DNA of 64,000 nt, taken from the NCBI GenBank assembly GCA_014799925.1, contig JAAVHC010000042.1, positions 12,322-76,321 on the forward strand. The letters run 5' to 3'. The translations under genes and the position numbers were made by a program. The stretch's first letter is position 1; every line of letters begins with the position of its first letter. Under the pieces are notes generated by a model. That model did not search any database. It was not told the DNA's origin and worked only from the letters and a program-made list of their open reading frames with translations. The DNA comes from Oscillibacter sp. (lineage in GTDB: Bacteria; Bacillota; Clostridia; Oscillospirales; Oscillospiraceae). This document shows positions 36,481 to 43,205 of this stretch, one piece after another.

Positions 36481-37114
36481 CGTTTTCACCCGCCCTCGCA
36501 ACTGCGTTCTTACAGAATTCCAGCGTGAGCAAGGGGTCCTTGCTGACTGCGTCCGCTCCGACATATTCCAGGGTGGAGTCGCTGACGACGCTCCCGCCCA
36601 CAAGGATGGCGACGTCCCTGCGCATACCGCACTCCACCAACATGTCCACCACCCGGCGCATACAGTTGACCGTATACCCCATCAGGCCGCTCATCAGCAG
36701 GACATCAGGGCGGTATGTCTCCACCGCGTGGACAAAGCGCTCCGGCTTCACATCCACCCCCAGGTCGATCACATCAAACCCCTCGGCCCGCAGCATAGTG
36801 ACGATGATATCCTTCCCGATATCGTGGATATCATCCTGCGCCACGCCGATGACGATCCGGCCAAGCACCTGCATGTTTCTGTTTTTTGCCGGGAAAAGAT
36901 CAATAACCGAGCGGTAGAGCATCCCTGAAACAATGAGGTCGCCGATAAAGAACTCACCGGAGGCAAACGAATCCCCTACCCGCTTGACGCCCTCGTTGAG
37001 CAGGGACAGGATCTCCTGCGTTGTACAGCCCTGATCCAGCAGCTCTCTGGTAATTTCAAGACTCCGCACTTCATTCAGCGACGCAATGGCCTCAATCAGT
37101 TCTTCCTGTTTCAT
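36473..37114 (-). CDS. Corrinoid protein, MtbC/MtaC type
   Basis: 213 aa. The N-terminal helical cap (residues 1-80) is followed by the B12-binding domain with the base-off motif D95-x-H97-x-x-G100 (QDDIHDIGKD); H97 is the lower Co ligand. SGLMGY and VGGSVV are the later B12-domain motifs. It shuttles a methyl group between a substrate methyltransferase and tetrahydrofolate. The only dedicated methyltransferases are in the 51.6-54.3 kb operon, so it may share them or serve a partner outside the window. It is transcribed from the consensus promoter at 37310 through repeat copy B. Confidence 0.9.
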   Translation of the reverse strand: MKQEELIEAIASLNEVRSLEITRELLDQGCTTQEILSLLNEGVKRVGDSFASGEFFIGDLIVSGMLYRSVIDLFPAKNRNMQVLGRIVIGVAQDDIHDIGKDIIVTMLRAEGFDVIDLGVDVKPERFVHAVETYRPDVLLMSGLMGYTVNCMRRVVDMLVECGMRRDVAILVGGSVVSDSTLEYVGADAVSKDPLLTLEFCKNAVARAGENDA

Positions 37115-37134
37115 GGCAGATTCCTCCAGTTACG

Positions 37135-37293
37135 ATTACGTTGGCAATTAAATAATCGCCAACGTAATAAAATTATATTGAATACCGTTTTGCCCGCCCC
37201 TTGCGGGGCAGCCGCGAAACATGGCTATGATTCCTTCGGCAATCTATAGACGCAGCAAGCTTTTGGATTATTTAATTGCCGAAGGAATCATAG
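37135..37293. repeat. Dispersed structured intergenic repeat, copy B
   Basis: The left hairpin is ATTACGTTGGC / GCCAACGTAAT (37135-37168), followed by a central GCCCCTTGCGGGGC hairpin and a right hairpin with a perfect 19-bp stem, CTATGATTCCTTCGGCAAT (37225-37243) / ATTGCCGAAGGAATCATAG (37275-37293). TTGGCAATTAAATAAT (37141) also pairs imperfectly with ATTATTTAATTGCCGAA (37267), like terminal inverted repeats. It lies in the 5' leader of the corrinoid-protein operon, in the opposite orientation to transcription compared with copy A. Confidence 0.85.
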
Positions 37294-37309
37294 CAAACGA
37301 CATGTAAAA

Positions 37310-37338
37310 ATTATATTAGATATGGGAAAAAATGTCAA
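37310..37338 (-). promoter_or_regulatory. Perfect sigma-70 promoter for corrinoid/GntR operon
   Basis: On the minus strand TTGACA (37333-37338), 17-bp spacer, TATAAT (37310-37315). The transcript would start near 37303 and read through the whole of repeat copy B before the corrinoid-protein ATG at 37114. Confidence 0.85.
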
Positions 37339-37382
37339 GGTTGGCAATTTTTGCCCTCGCGCAGGTCGGGCGGCGGGGAGAT

Positions 37383-38858
37383 TCAGACCGCAAAGCCCAT
37401 ATTTTTCGCGAAAACCCGGCGGAAGGCGGGCAGCTCTGCCAGTTCGAGAAATTCGATCTCATCCGCCAGTCTCTGCGCCAGAGACAGATCCGGCTGCCCG
37501 CAGGCCAGGAGCTTTGCGCCTTCACCCGCCGCGTTTCCGGCTGCCGTGATTTTTCCCAGCAGAGCGGCGGGCAGCAGCCCGATCCGGCAAGCGCTTTCCG
37601 GGCGCATGAAGCTGCCGAACGCCCCTGCCAGCATGACGCGGTCGATCTGCTCCAGTGTCAGATCCATCTGAGCCGCCATCAGCTCGATGCCGGCGGCAAT
37701 GGCGCCCTTGGCCAGCTGAAGCTGCCGGATGTCCTCCTGGGTCAGATACACATTGCCGGACAGGCGGATGACCCGCTCTCCATCCGCTTCCTCCCCGCCC
37801 AGGATCTTGCCGCGCCGGTTAAGCAGCCCGGCGTCCAGCGCCGCTGCCGCTGCGTCGATCAGGCCAGAGCCGCAGATGCCGGCGGCGTCTCCGCCGCCAA
37901 TGACGCTGTACCGCAGCGCCCCGTCTTCCAGCCACACGTGGTCGATCGCTCCCGCCGCGCCCCGCATTCCGAACCGGATGCCGGCGCCTTCCAGAGCGGG
38001 TCCGGCGGCAGTGGCACAGGCAACCATCCCCTTTTTCCCGCCCAGCACCATCTCGCCGTTTGTCCCAATATCCACCATCAGGACCGTCTCCTCCGCATCA
38101 TACATCTCCGTGGACAGTACGCAGCCGATGGTATCCGCTCCGACATAGCCGGAAATATCCGGCACTACCAGCAGCGAAGCGTTCTTGCAGATGGGCAGAT
38201 ACTCCCTGGCAGGCCTGATCTCCCCCCTGGTCAGTACCGGCTTAAAGGGAATCTCTGCAAGATTCTGCGGTAAAATGCCCAGGAACAGCTGCTGCATACA
38301 GGGGTTTCCCACAATAGAGACCACGGAGATTTCCTCCGCCTGAATGCCCGCGCTGCCGCAAACCTCCTGAATCTGGCGGGACATTCCCTCGCGCAGAACG
38401 GAACACAGGGCATCCATCCCGCCGTGCATTGCCGCCTGAATGCGGGTGACCACGTCCGCGCCATAGGAGGCTTGGGGGTTAAGCATGTTGGAGACCGCCA
38501 GCTCCCTGCCCGTCTTCCCATCCAGGAGATAGCAGACCAGCGTTGTCGTGCCTGCGTCAAATGCCAGCAAAAATCCTTCTTGTCCCGGTGCGGTCCGCTG
38601 CACCGGGACGTTGCTTTTTGTCAGGATCTCCGGCCGGGACGCCTCCGCCAGCGCAACAGCCATCCCCTCCCGGACTTTCGTCTGACATGCCAGGACCTCT
38701 TTCCCGTCCACTAGGACCCTGCATTTTCCGCAGGTCCCCCGGCCTCCGCAGGGTGCGTCCGGCGCTGATCCGGCCCTGCGCAGAGCCGTGAGGAGGTCCT
38801 CGCCGATTTCTGCTTCTATGGTTTGAGAGCTGTGCGTTACCTGAATGGATGTTTTCAT
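37383..38858 (-). CDS. Corrinoid-activating protein (RACo-like, ASKHA)
   Basis: 491 aa from MKTSIQVTHS, with AGGGGGT upstream. The N-terminal 2Fe-2S ferredoxin domain has Cys 37, 43, 46 and 58 (CGGRGTCGKC ... VLAC). The ASKHA ATPase domain follows: LAFDAGTTTLVCYLL near 118 and MVDIGTNGEMVLG near 260. RACo-type proteins use ATP and low-potential electrons to re-reduce inactive Co(II) corrinoids of O-demethylases. This is the only activator in the window and would serve both corrinoid proteins. Confidence 0.9.
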   Translation of the reverse strand: MKTSIQVTHSSQTIEAEIGEDLLTALRRAGSAPDAPCGGRGTCGKCRVLVDGKEVLACQTKVREGMAVALAEASRPEILTKSNVPVQRTAPGQEGFLLAFDAGTTTLVCYLLDGKTGRELAVSNMLNPQASYGADVVTRIQAAMHGGMDALCSVLREGMSRQIQEVCGSAGIQAEEISVVSIVGNPCMQQLFLGILPQNLAEIPFKPVLTRGEIRPAREYLPICKNASLLVVPDISGYVGADTIGCVLSTEMYDAEETVLMVDIGTNGEMVLGGKKGMVACATAAGPALEGAGIRFGMRGAAGAIDHVWLEDGALRYSVIGGGDAAGICGSGLIDAAAAALDAGLLNRRGKILGGEEADGERVIRLSGNVYLTQEDIRQLQLAKGAIAAGIELMAAQMDLTLEQIDRVMLAGAFGSFMRPESACRIGLLPAALLGKITAAGNAAGEGAKLLACGQPDLSLAQRLADEIEFLELAELPAFRRVFAKNMGFAV

Positions 38859-38887
38859 AAAATACCCCCTGGTTACCGGCATAGTCC

Positions 38888-38917
38888 TTGACAGGAATAC
38901 GGCCGCAATGTTATAAT
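38888..38917 (+). promoter_or_regulatory. Promoter of the DVU_1557-TrsS operon
   Basis: TTGACA (38888-38893), 18-bp spacer, TATAAT (38912-38917), giving a start near 38925 and a 45-base leader to the ATG at 38969. It is nearly perfect consensus in the divergent gap with the RACo gene. Confidence 0.85.
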
Positions 38918-38968
38918 AAATATACAAAATTCGCCATGAAAGCGCAATTTATGGGAGGATCTGAAGAC

Positions 38969-39154
38969 ATGGAGCATTTGATCTGCGCAAAATGCGGCGT
39001 CCCTCTGGAAAAGAAAAAAACCGCGTTTCAGTACCTGGGATATGAGATATACGAGGATCTTCCCCGCTGCCCCCAATGCGGCCAGGTTTACCTGGACGAG
39101 CAGCTGGTCCGGGGGCGGATGCACGAGGTAGAGGTAGAAGTGGAGGACAAGTGA
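38969..39154 (+). CDS. DVU_1557-type small redox protein
   Basis: 61 aa; GGGAGGA lies about ten bases before the ATG. Two CxxC pairs, ICAKCGVP near residue 5 and CPQCGQVY near 33, form a zinc-ribbon or rubredoxin-like site. It matches the pattern of the DVU_1557 family, which occurs beside C-GCAxxG-C-C proteins and Mop-type enzymes. It is the first gene of the plus-strand operon, which suggests an electron or metal carrier for the set. Confidence 0.75.
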   Translation: MEHLICAKCGVPLEKKKTAFQYLGYEIYEDLPRCPQCGQVYLDEQLVRGRMHEVEVEVEDK

Positions 39155-39235
39155 CCTCCGCCCGACGATAGCATCATCAATACGGGAATGCAGTTGTCCG
39201 GCTGTGAGACATTCCCGGAGGGGAGCGTTTATTGA

Positions 39236-39652
39236 ATGGATTATCAAGAGCAAATGGAACTGATCTTCATGCGGGGCGCCTGCTGCGCCGAGGCGCTGGT
39301 GCGTCTGGGGCTGGCGCTGCGCGGGGAGGAAAATGAGCAGTTTGCCCTGGCTGCGGCGGGACTGTGCGACGGGATGCACAGCGGCTGTCTCTGCGGGGCG
39401 CTGATGGGCGGCGCGCTGCTGCTGTCCATGTTTGACAGGAATTTTGCAGCAGGGACGATGATCCCGGAGCTCACCGAGTGGTTCGATGATGTCTATGGTA
39501 TGGAGTACGGCTCGATGAACTGCGAGGATATCACGGAGGGAAACATTCATTGTAAGGCCGAGCGCTGCCGCCCGCTGATGCGCGCGACGGGCAGTAAGTG
39601 CATCGAGCTGCTGGAAACATACGGATACCTGAAAAAGGAGAAGCAGATATGA
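39236..39652 (+). CDS. C-GCAxxG-C-C protein (DVU_1555-type)
   Basis: 138 aa. It has cysteines in the pattern of the C_GCAxxG_C_C family: GACCAEAL near 14, GLCDGMHSGCLCGALMGG near 45, and C...C in NCEDITEGNIHCKAERC near 98. The family is redox- or metal-linked with no proven function. The stop overlaps the next start by ATGA. Confidence 0.75.
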   Translation: MDYQEQMELIFMRGACCAEALVRLGLALRGEENEQFALAAAGLCDGMHSGCLCGALMGGALLLSMFDRNFAAGTMIPELTEWFDDVYGMEYGSMNCEDITEGNIHCKAERCRPLMRATGSKCIELLETYGYLKKEKQI

Positions 39653-40056
39653 AAATCGCCGCTATGACAGAGAGCCCGGGCCTGGAGGGAAAAATTGCGA
39701 AGGATTTTTCTTCCGCCGGATATCTTATGATTCTGGAGACAGAACCGGTGGAGGTTGACGCCGTCTATCCACGGGGAGAGCTGTCGGACTGCGATCTGGC
39801 CGGAAAGGTCGTCGAACACGACTGTGAGGCCGTTCTGTGCGGTCCTATTGAGGAAGCGCCCTTTGTTATTCTGGCAGACGAGGGCTGCGTCACCCGCTAT
39901 CAGGCCAGCGGACTGACTGCCGGCACCGCGCTGCGTGAGATGGAGGCCTACCGCCTGTCCATGATCCCCGATTTCATCGGCGGGACCGGCTGCGGCTCGG
40001 GCGGCGAAGGGGCCTGCGCGGGACACCATGATCATGGAGGAGCTGAAGATGAGTGA
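39649..40056 (+). CDS. NifX/NifB-like protein with metal-binding tail
   Basis: 135 aa. The fold resembles the dinitrogenase iron-molybdenum cofactor family (KIAAMTESPGLEGKIAKDFS, CDLAGKVVEHDC, FVILADEGCVTRY). The C-terminus is Gly/Cys/His-rich (GTGCGSGGEGACAGHHDHGG), a likely metal-binding tail. It is joined to its neighbours by a 4-base overlap before and an 8-base overlap after. It may carry an Fe-S or Mo-type cluster for the TrsS/Mop system. Confidence 0.7.
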   Translation: MKIAAMTESPGLEGKIAKDFSSAGYLMILETEPVEVDAVYPRGELSDCDLAGKVVEHDCEAVLCGPIEEAPFVILADEGCVTRYQASGLTAGTALREMEAYRLSMIPDFIGGTGCGSGGEGACAGHHDHGGAEDE

Positions 40057-41548
40057 ACCATTCCGCCGTACCCGGTCCGTCTGCCCCATTTGCCTGGAAC
40101 CGGCAGCGGCGCAGCTTTGCCGCGATGATAAAACAGGCGCGGTATTTCTGCAAAAAGCCTGCCCGACGCATGGCGCGTTTACCGTGCCCGTGTGGCGCGG
40201 GCGGCTTGATTTCGAAAAATGGACTGCCGGCGCGCAGCGCCTTGGCCCAGAGGAAGGACTGCGCTGTCCCTCCAACTGCGGCATCTGCGCGGAGCATGGA
40301 CGCGGCACATGCTGCGCCCTGCTGGAGGTCACAAAGCGCTGCAATCTTTACTGCCGCTACTGCTTTGCCCATGGCGGAGAGACGGACGGCGAACCGTCTT
40401 TGCAGCAGCTGAAGCAGGCGGTGGAAGATATCCTGCGCCAGTGCGGGACGCCGCTTTTGCAGCTTTCCGGCGGCGAGCCGTCCCTGCGGGATGACCTGCC
40501 GGAGCTGGTGGCCTACGCCAGGGAGCGGGGCTGTCCGGCGGTTCAGCTGAATACCAACGGCCTCCGGCTGGCGGAAGAGCCGGAATACGTACGCCGCCTG
40601 GCCCGGGCAGGGCTGACCATCGTCTTCCTGCAATTTGACGGCGTGACGGACGAGGTCTATCGGACCTTGCGTGGCCGGGACCTCCTGGAAACCAAACTCC
40701 GCGCCATCGAAAACTGCGGCCGTGAGCGGATCGGCGTGACGCTGGTCCCCACCGTAGTGCGCGGTGTGAACGATGGAATGCTGGGGGACATCATCCGCCT
40801 GGGCGCGTCCCTGTCGCCCGCCGTGCGGGGCGTTCATTTCCAACCGGTCTCCCACTTTGGCCGCTATCCGGTCACCCCCCAGGATGATATGCGCTATACC
40901 CTCGATGAACTGATGGATGACATTTGCCGGCAGACGGGGCTCTCTGCGGATATCTTCCAGCCCTCCTGCTGCGATCACCCGCTCTGCGGTTTCCACGTCA
41001 GCGCTTTGGCTAACCCCTGCTGCGGCGACGCACAACCTGTTCAGACGGAATCCTGCTGCTGCGGCGATACACAGCCAACTCAGACGGAATCCTGCTGCTG
41101 CGGTGATACACAGCCAGCTCAGACGGAATCCTGCTGCTGCGGCGATGCACAGCCGACTCAGACGGAATCCTGCTGCTGCGGTGATGCACAGCCAACTCAG
41201 GCGGAATCCTGCTGCGGTATAACCCCGCTGCCTCCGGCCGCTCCCGCTCCCCGCAAGCAGCAGTCCCCCGCGGATGAAAACCGGAATTATGTTATCCGGC
41301 ACTGGCGGCGCAGTCTCTCGCCCGAGGAGGAAGCGCCCCCCTCTCTGGATGCTTCGGGCGCAAAGGATCTGGATACCTTCCTCCGTCTGCTCAAAACCAG
41401 GAGCTTTACCCTTACTGCCATGGCTTTCCAGGATGCCTGGAACCTGGATATCGAGCGGCTGCACAGCTGCAGCCTGCATGTATACAGCGAAGGGAAGGTG
41501 AAACCTTTTTGTGCCAACTACCTGACTGCTGCCCAGACGGAAAGCTGA
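40049..41548 (+). CDS. trsS: Radical SAM protein TrsS-like with Cys-rich repeats
   Basis: 499 aa from MSEPFRRTRS (GGAGGAG before it; 8-base overlap with the previous gene). N-terminal Cys pairs VCPICLEP and the region CPSNCGICAEHG precede the radical SAM cluster site C98-x3-C102-x2-C105 in KRCNLYCRYCFAHGG, then LSGGEPSLRDDL. Residues about 323-390 are a tandem 13-residue repeat, SCCCGD(T/A)QPTQTE, with two or three cysteines per unit. A C-terminal SPASM-like tail carries SCSLHVYSEGKVKPFCANY. The TrsS family is named for such repeats, which in some members contain selenocysteine; here all are Cys. The substrate is unknown. Confidence 0.8.
   Translation: MSEPFRRTRSVCPICLEPAAAQLCRDDKTGAVFLQKACPTHGAFTVPVWRGRLDFEKWTAGAQRLGPEEGLRCPSNCGICAEHGRGTCCALLEVTKRCNLYCRYCFAHGGETDGEPSLQQLKQAVEDILRQCGTPLLQLSGGEPSLRDDLPELVAYARERGCPAVQLNTNGLRLAEEPEYVRRLARAGLTIVFLQFDGVTDEVYRTLRGRDLLETKLRAIENCGRERIGVTLVPTVVRGVNDGMLGDIIRLGASLSPAVRGVHFQPVSHFGRYPVTPQDDMRYTLDELMDDICRQTGLSADIFQPSCCDHPLCGFHVSALANPCCGDAQPVQTESCCCGDTQPTQTESCCCGDTQPAQTESCCCGDAQPTQTESCCCGDAQPTQAESCCGITPLPPAAPAPRKQQSPADENRNYVIRHWRRSLSPEEEAPPSLDASGAKDLDTFLRLLKTRSFTLTAMAFQDAWNLDIERLHSCSLHVYSEGKVKPFCANYLTAAQTES
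41017..41216 (+). repeat. 39-bp tandem repeat coding Cys-rich linker of TrsS
   Basis: GACGGAATCC recurs exactly every 39 bases at 41044, 41083, 41122 and 41161, with a diverged unit at 41200. Units are highly similar and in frame (13 codons each). The repeats are likely to vary in number between strains by slippage. Confidence 0.9.
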
Positions 41549-42123
41549 GTCCCTGTGTGCCCGCCATCATTGCGGGCAAGCTTCCTCCCGGCGGACGGAT
41601 CGTGGAAATCGGTTCCGGCAATGGCATCCTGCTATCCTATCTGGCTGCCTCCGGCTTTCAGAGTGTGATGGGCGTAGAGCCGTCTCCGCCGCCCCAGGGG
41701 AACGGCCCCACCGTCCTGGCAGGACGGGCGGAGGCCCTGCCCCTGCCGGACGCCTGCTGTGACGCGGCCGTGATGGAATGCGTATTCTCACTGTGCGAGG
41801 CGGAGCCTTCCGTGCGGGAGCTTTCCAGAGTGCTGGTCCCCGGGGGGATCGCCGTCATTGCCGATCTTTTTTCCGGCAGCGGAGGTACCGTTCTGCACCG
41901 CAGTCCCATGGTCCGCCGGGTCCTTCCCCCCGATGAATTATGCGTCTGTTTCCACAGGTATTTCGACCTGCAGTCCTTTGAGGACCACACGGCGGAGCTG
42001 CGAAATCTGTTTCTGCAAACGCTTTTCCAGGGAAACGCCCAAAGATTTTGGGACCCCTCAGAAATGGAAGAACTGAAAAAAGCAAAAGCTGGATATGGAA
42101 TATGGATTTGGAAAAAACACTGA
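41509..42123 (+). CDS. trsM: TrsM-like SAM-dependent methyltransferase
   Basis: 204 aa, probably from the TTG at 41509 (GGAAGGTG about nine bases before), overlapping TrsS by 40 bases. Motif I is IVEIGSGNG near residue 30, then a post-I acidic VMGVEPS and LSRVLVPGGIAV, typical class I methyltransferase. The N-terminus is short and the start uncertain. Close linkage with TrsS matches the TrsS/TrsM pair. Its methyl acceptor is unknown; a TrsS-made product is the simplest guess. Confidence 0.7.
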   Translation: MCQLPDCCPDGKLSPCVPAIIAGKLPPGGRIVEIGSGNGILLSYLAASGFQSVMGVEPSPPPQGNGPTVLAGRAEALPLPDACCDAAVMECVFSLCEAEPSVRELSRVLVPGGIAVIADLFSGSGGTVLHRSPMVRRVLPPDELCVCFHRYFDLQSFEDHTAELRNLFLQTLFQGNAQRFWDPSEMEELKKAKAGYGIWIWKKH

Positions 42124-43205
42124 GCCTTTTGAATCAGCAGATCGCCTACGCCCGCGGGCACAGTCCATTTTATGCCAGGCTGCCGGAGCACCCTCTTACG
42201 GACCTCCGGCAGCTTTCTGCGCTGCCAATGGTGACGGCGGCGGATCTTTCACTGCATGGGGAGGAAATGCTCTGCTGTTCCCCGGCAAAGGTGCGGCGTA
42301 TGGTGACGCTGACCACCTCCGGGACCGCCGGACCTTATAAGCGTCTGGCCTTTACGGAGGCGGACCTGGAGCACACAATGGACTTCTTTCATCACGGTAT
42401 GAACGCTCTGTGCGGACCCGGGTCAGCTGTTGGGATCTTTATGCCGGGGACCCATGCTGATGGTCTCTGCCAGCTGCTGTCGGAGGGACTGCGGCGTTTC
42501 GGTGCGATCCCCCACATCTATGGACCGGTCTCTGACCCGGAGGACGCGGCACGGTTCTGCCGGGAGTTCCGCATCCAGGTCATGGTGGGCATTCCCGCGC
42601 AGCTGCGCCGGTTATCCCTGGCGGCTCCCGATCTCCGCCCGGAGCTGGTCCTGCTGTCTGCGGATTATACGGCGGAATCTCTGATGGAGACGATTGCGCG
42701 GCAATGGAATTGCCGTGTCTACGTCCACTATGGATCGACGGAGAGCGGTCTGGGCTGCGCCGTGGAGACGCCCCGCCGTGCCGGGATGGAACTGAGGCCG
42801 GATGTTCTTCTTGAGACGCTGCCGGACGGCGAGCTTGTGTTGACCACGCTGTGCCGCGAGGCCATGCCGCTGATCCGCTACCGGACCGGAGATCTGGGGA
42901 AACTGCGTCCGGATGGCGCTCTGGAAGTTGTGTTCGGACGGAAAACAGAGCTTGAGAAGCCCGTCCCCATTTACCGGCTGGACGAGCTGCTCTTTGGCCT
43001 GGATGAAGTGCTGGATTTTGCCGCATGGTTCGGGGACGGCGTGCTGCGGCTGGAAATACTGGGAGACGCCGCACGCGCGAAGCAGCGGCTGTACGGCGCC
43101 TTCCCCGCATATGAGATACAGATCGTAACCGTTTCCGCCCTGGAGCGGAATTCCACCGCAAAGCGCGGCACGGGCCGGTTCACTCCGCCCCATACTCCGC
43201 TTTGA
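42102..43205 (+). CDS. AMP-dependent CoA-ligase-like protein (DVU_1553-type)
   Basis: 367 aa from MDLEKTLSLL; it overlaps TrsM by 22 bases and lacks a strong ribosome site, consistent with coupled translation. Adenylate-forming motifs: TLTTSGTAGPYKR near 70 (A3), YVHYGSTESGLG near 210 (A5), MPLIRYRTGDLG near 260 (A7/A8). It is shorter than acyl-CoA ligases and resembles phenylacetate-CoA-ligase-type enzymes. In Desulfovibrio this type occurs in the same gene group as TrsS and Mop. The acid it activates is unknown. Confidence 0.75.
   Translation: MDLEKTLSLLNQQIAYARGHSPFYARLPEHPLTDLRQLSALPMVTAADLSLHGEEMLCCSPAKVRRMVTLTTSGTAGPYKRLAFTEADLEHTMDFFHHGMNALCGPGSAVGIFMPGTHADGLCQLLSEGLRRFGAIPHIYGPVSDPEDAARFCREFRIQVMVGIPAQLRRLSLAAPDLRPELVLLSADYTAESLMETIARQWNCRVYVHYGSTESGLGCAVETPRRAGMELRPDVLLETLPDGELVLTTLCREAMPLIRYRTGDLGKLRPDGALEVVFGRKTELEKPVPIYRLDELLFGLDEVLDFAAWFGDGVLRLEILGDAARAKQRLYGAFPAYEIQIVTVSALERNSTAKRGTGRFTPPHTPL

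Noticed and set aside
40049..41548. Selenocysteine in the TrsS repeats
   Set aside because: No in-frame TGA is present; all repeat positions are TGC/TGT codons, so this member is a cysteine form.
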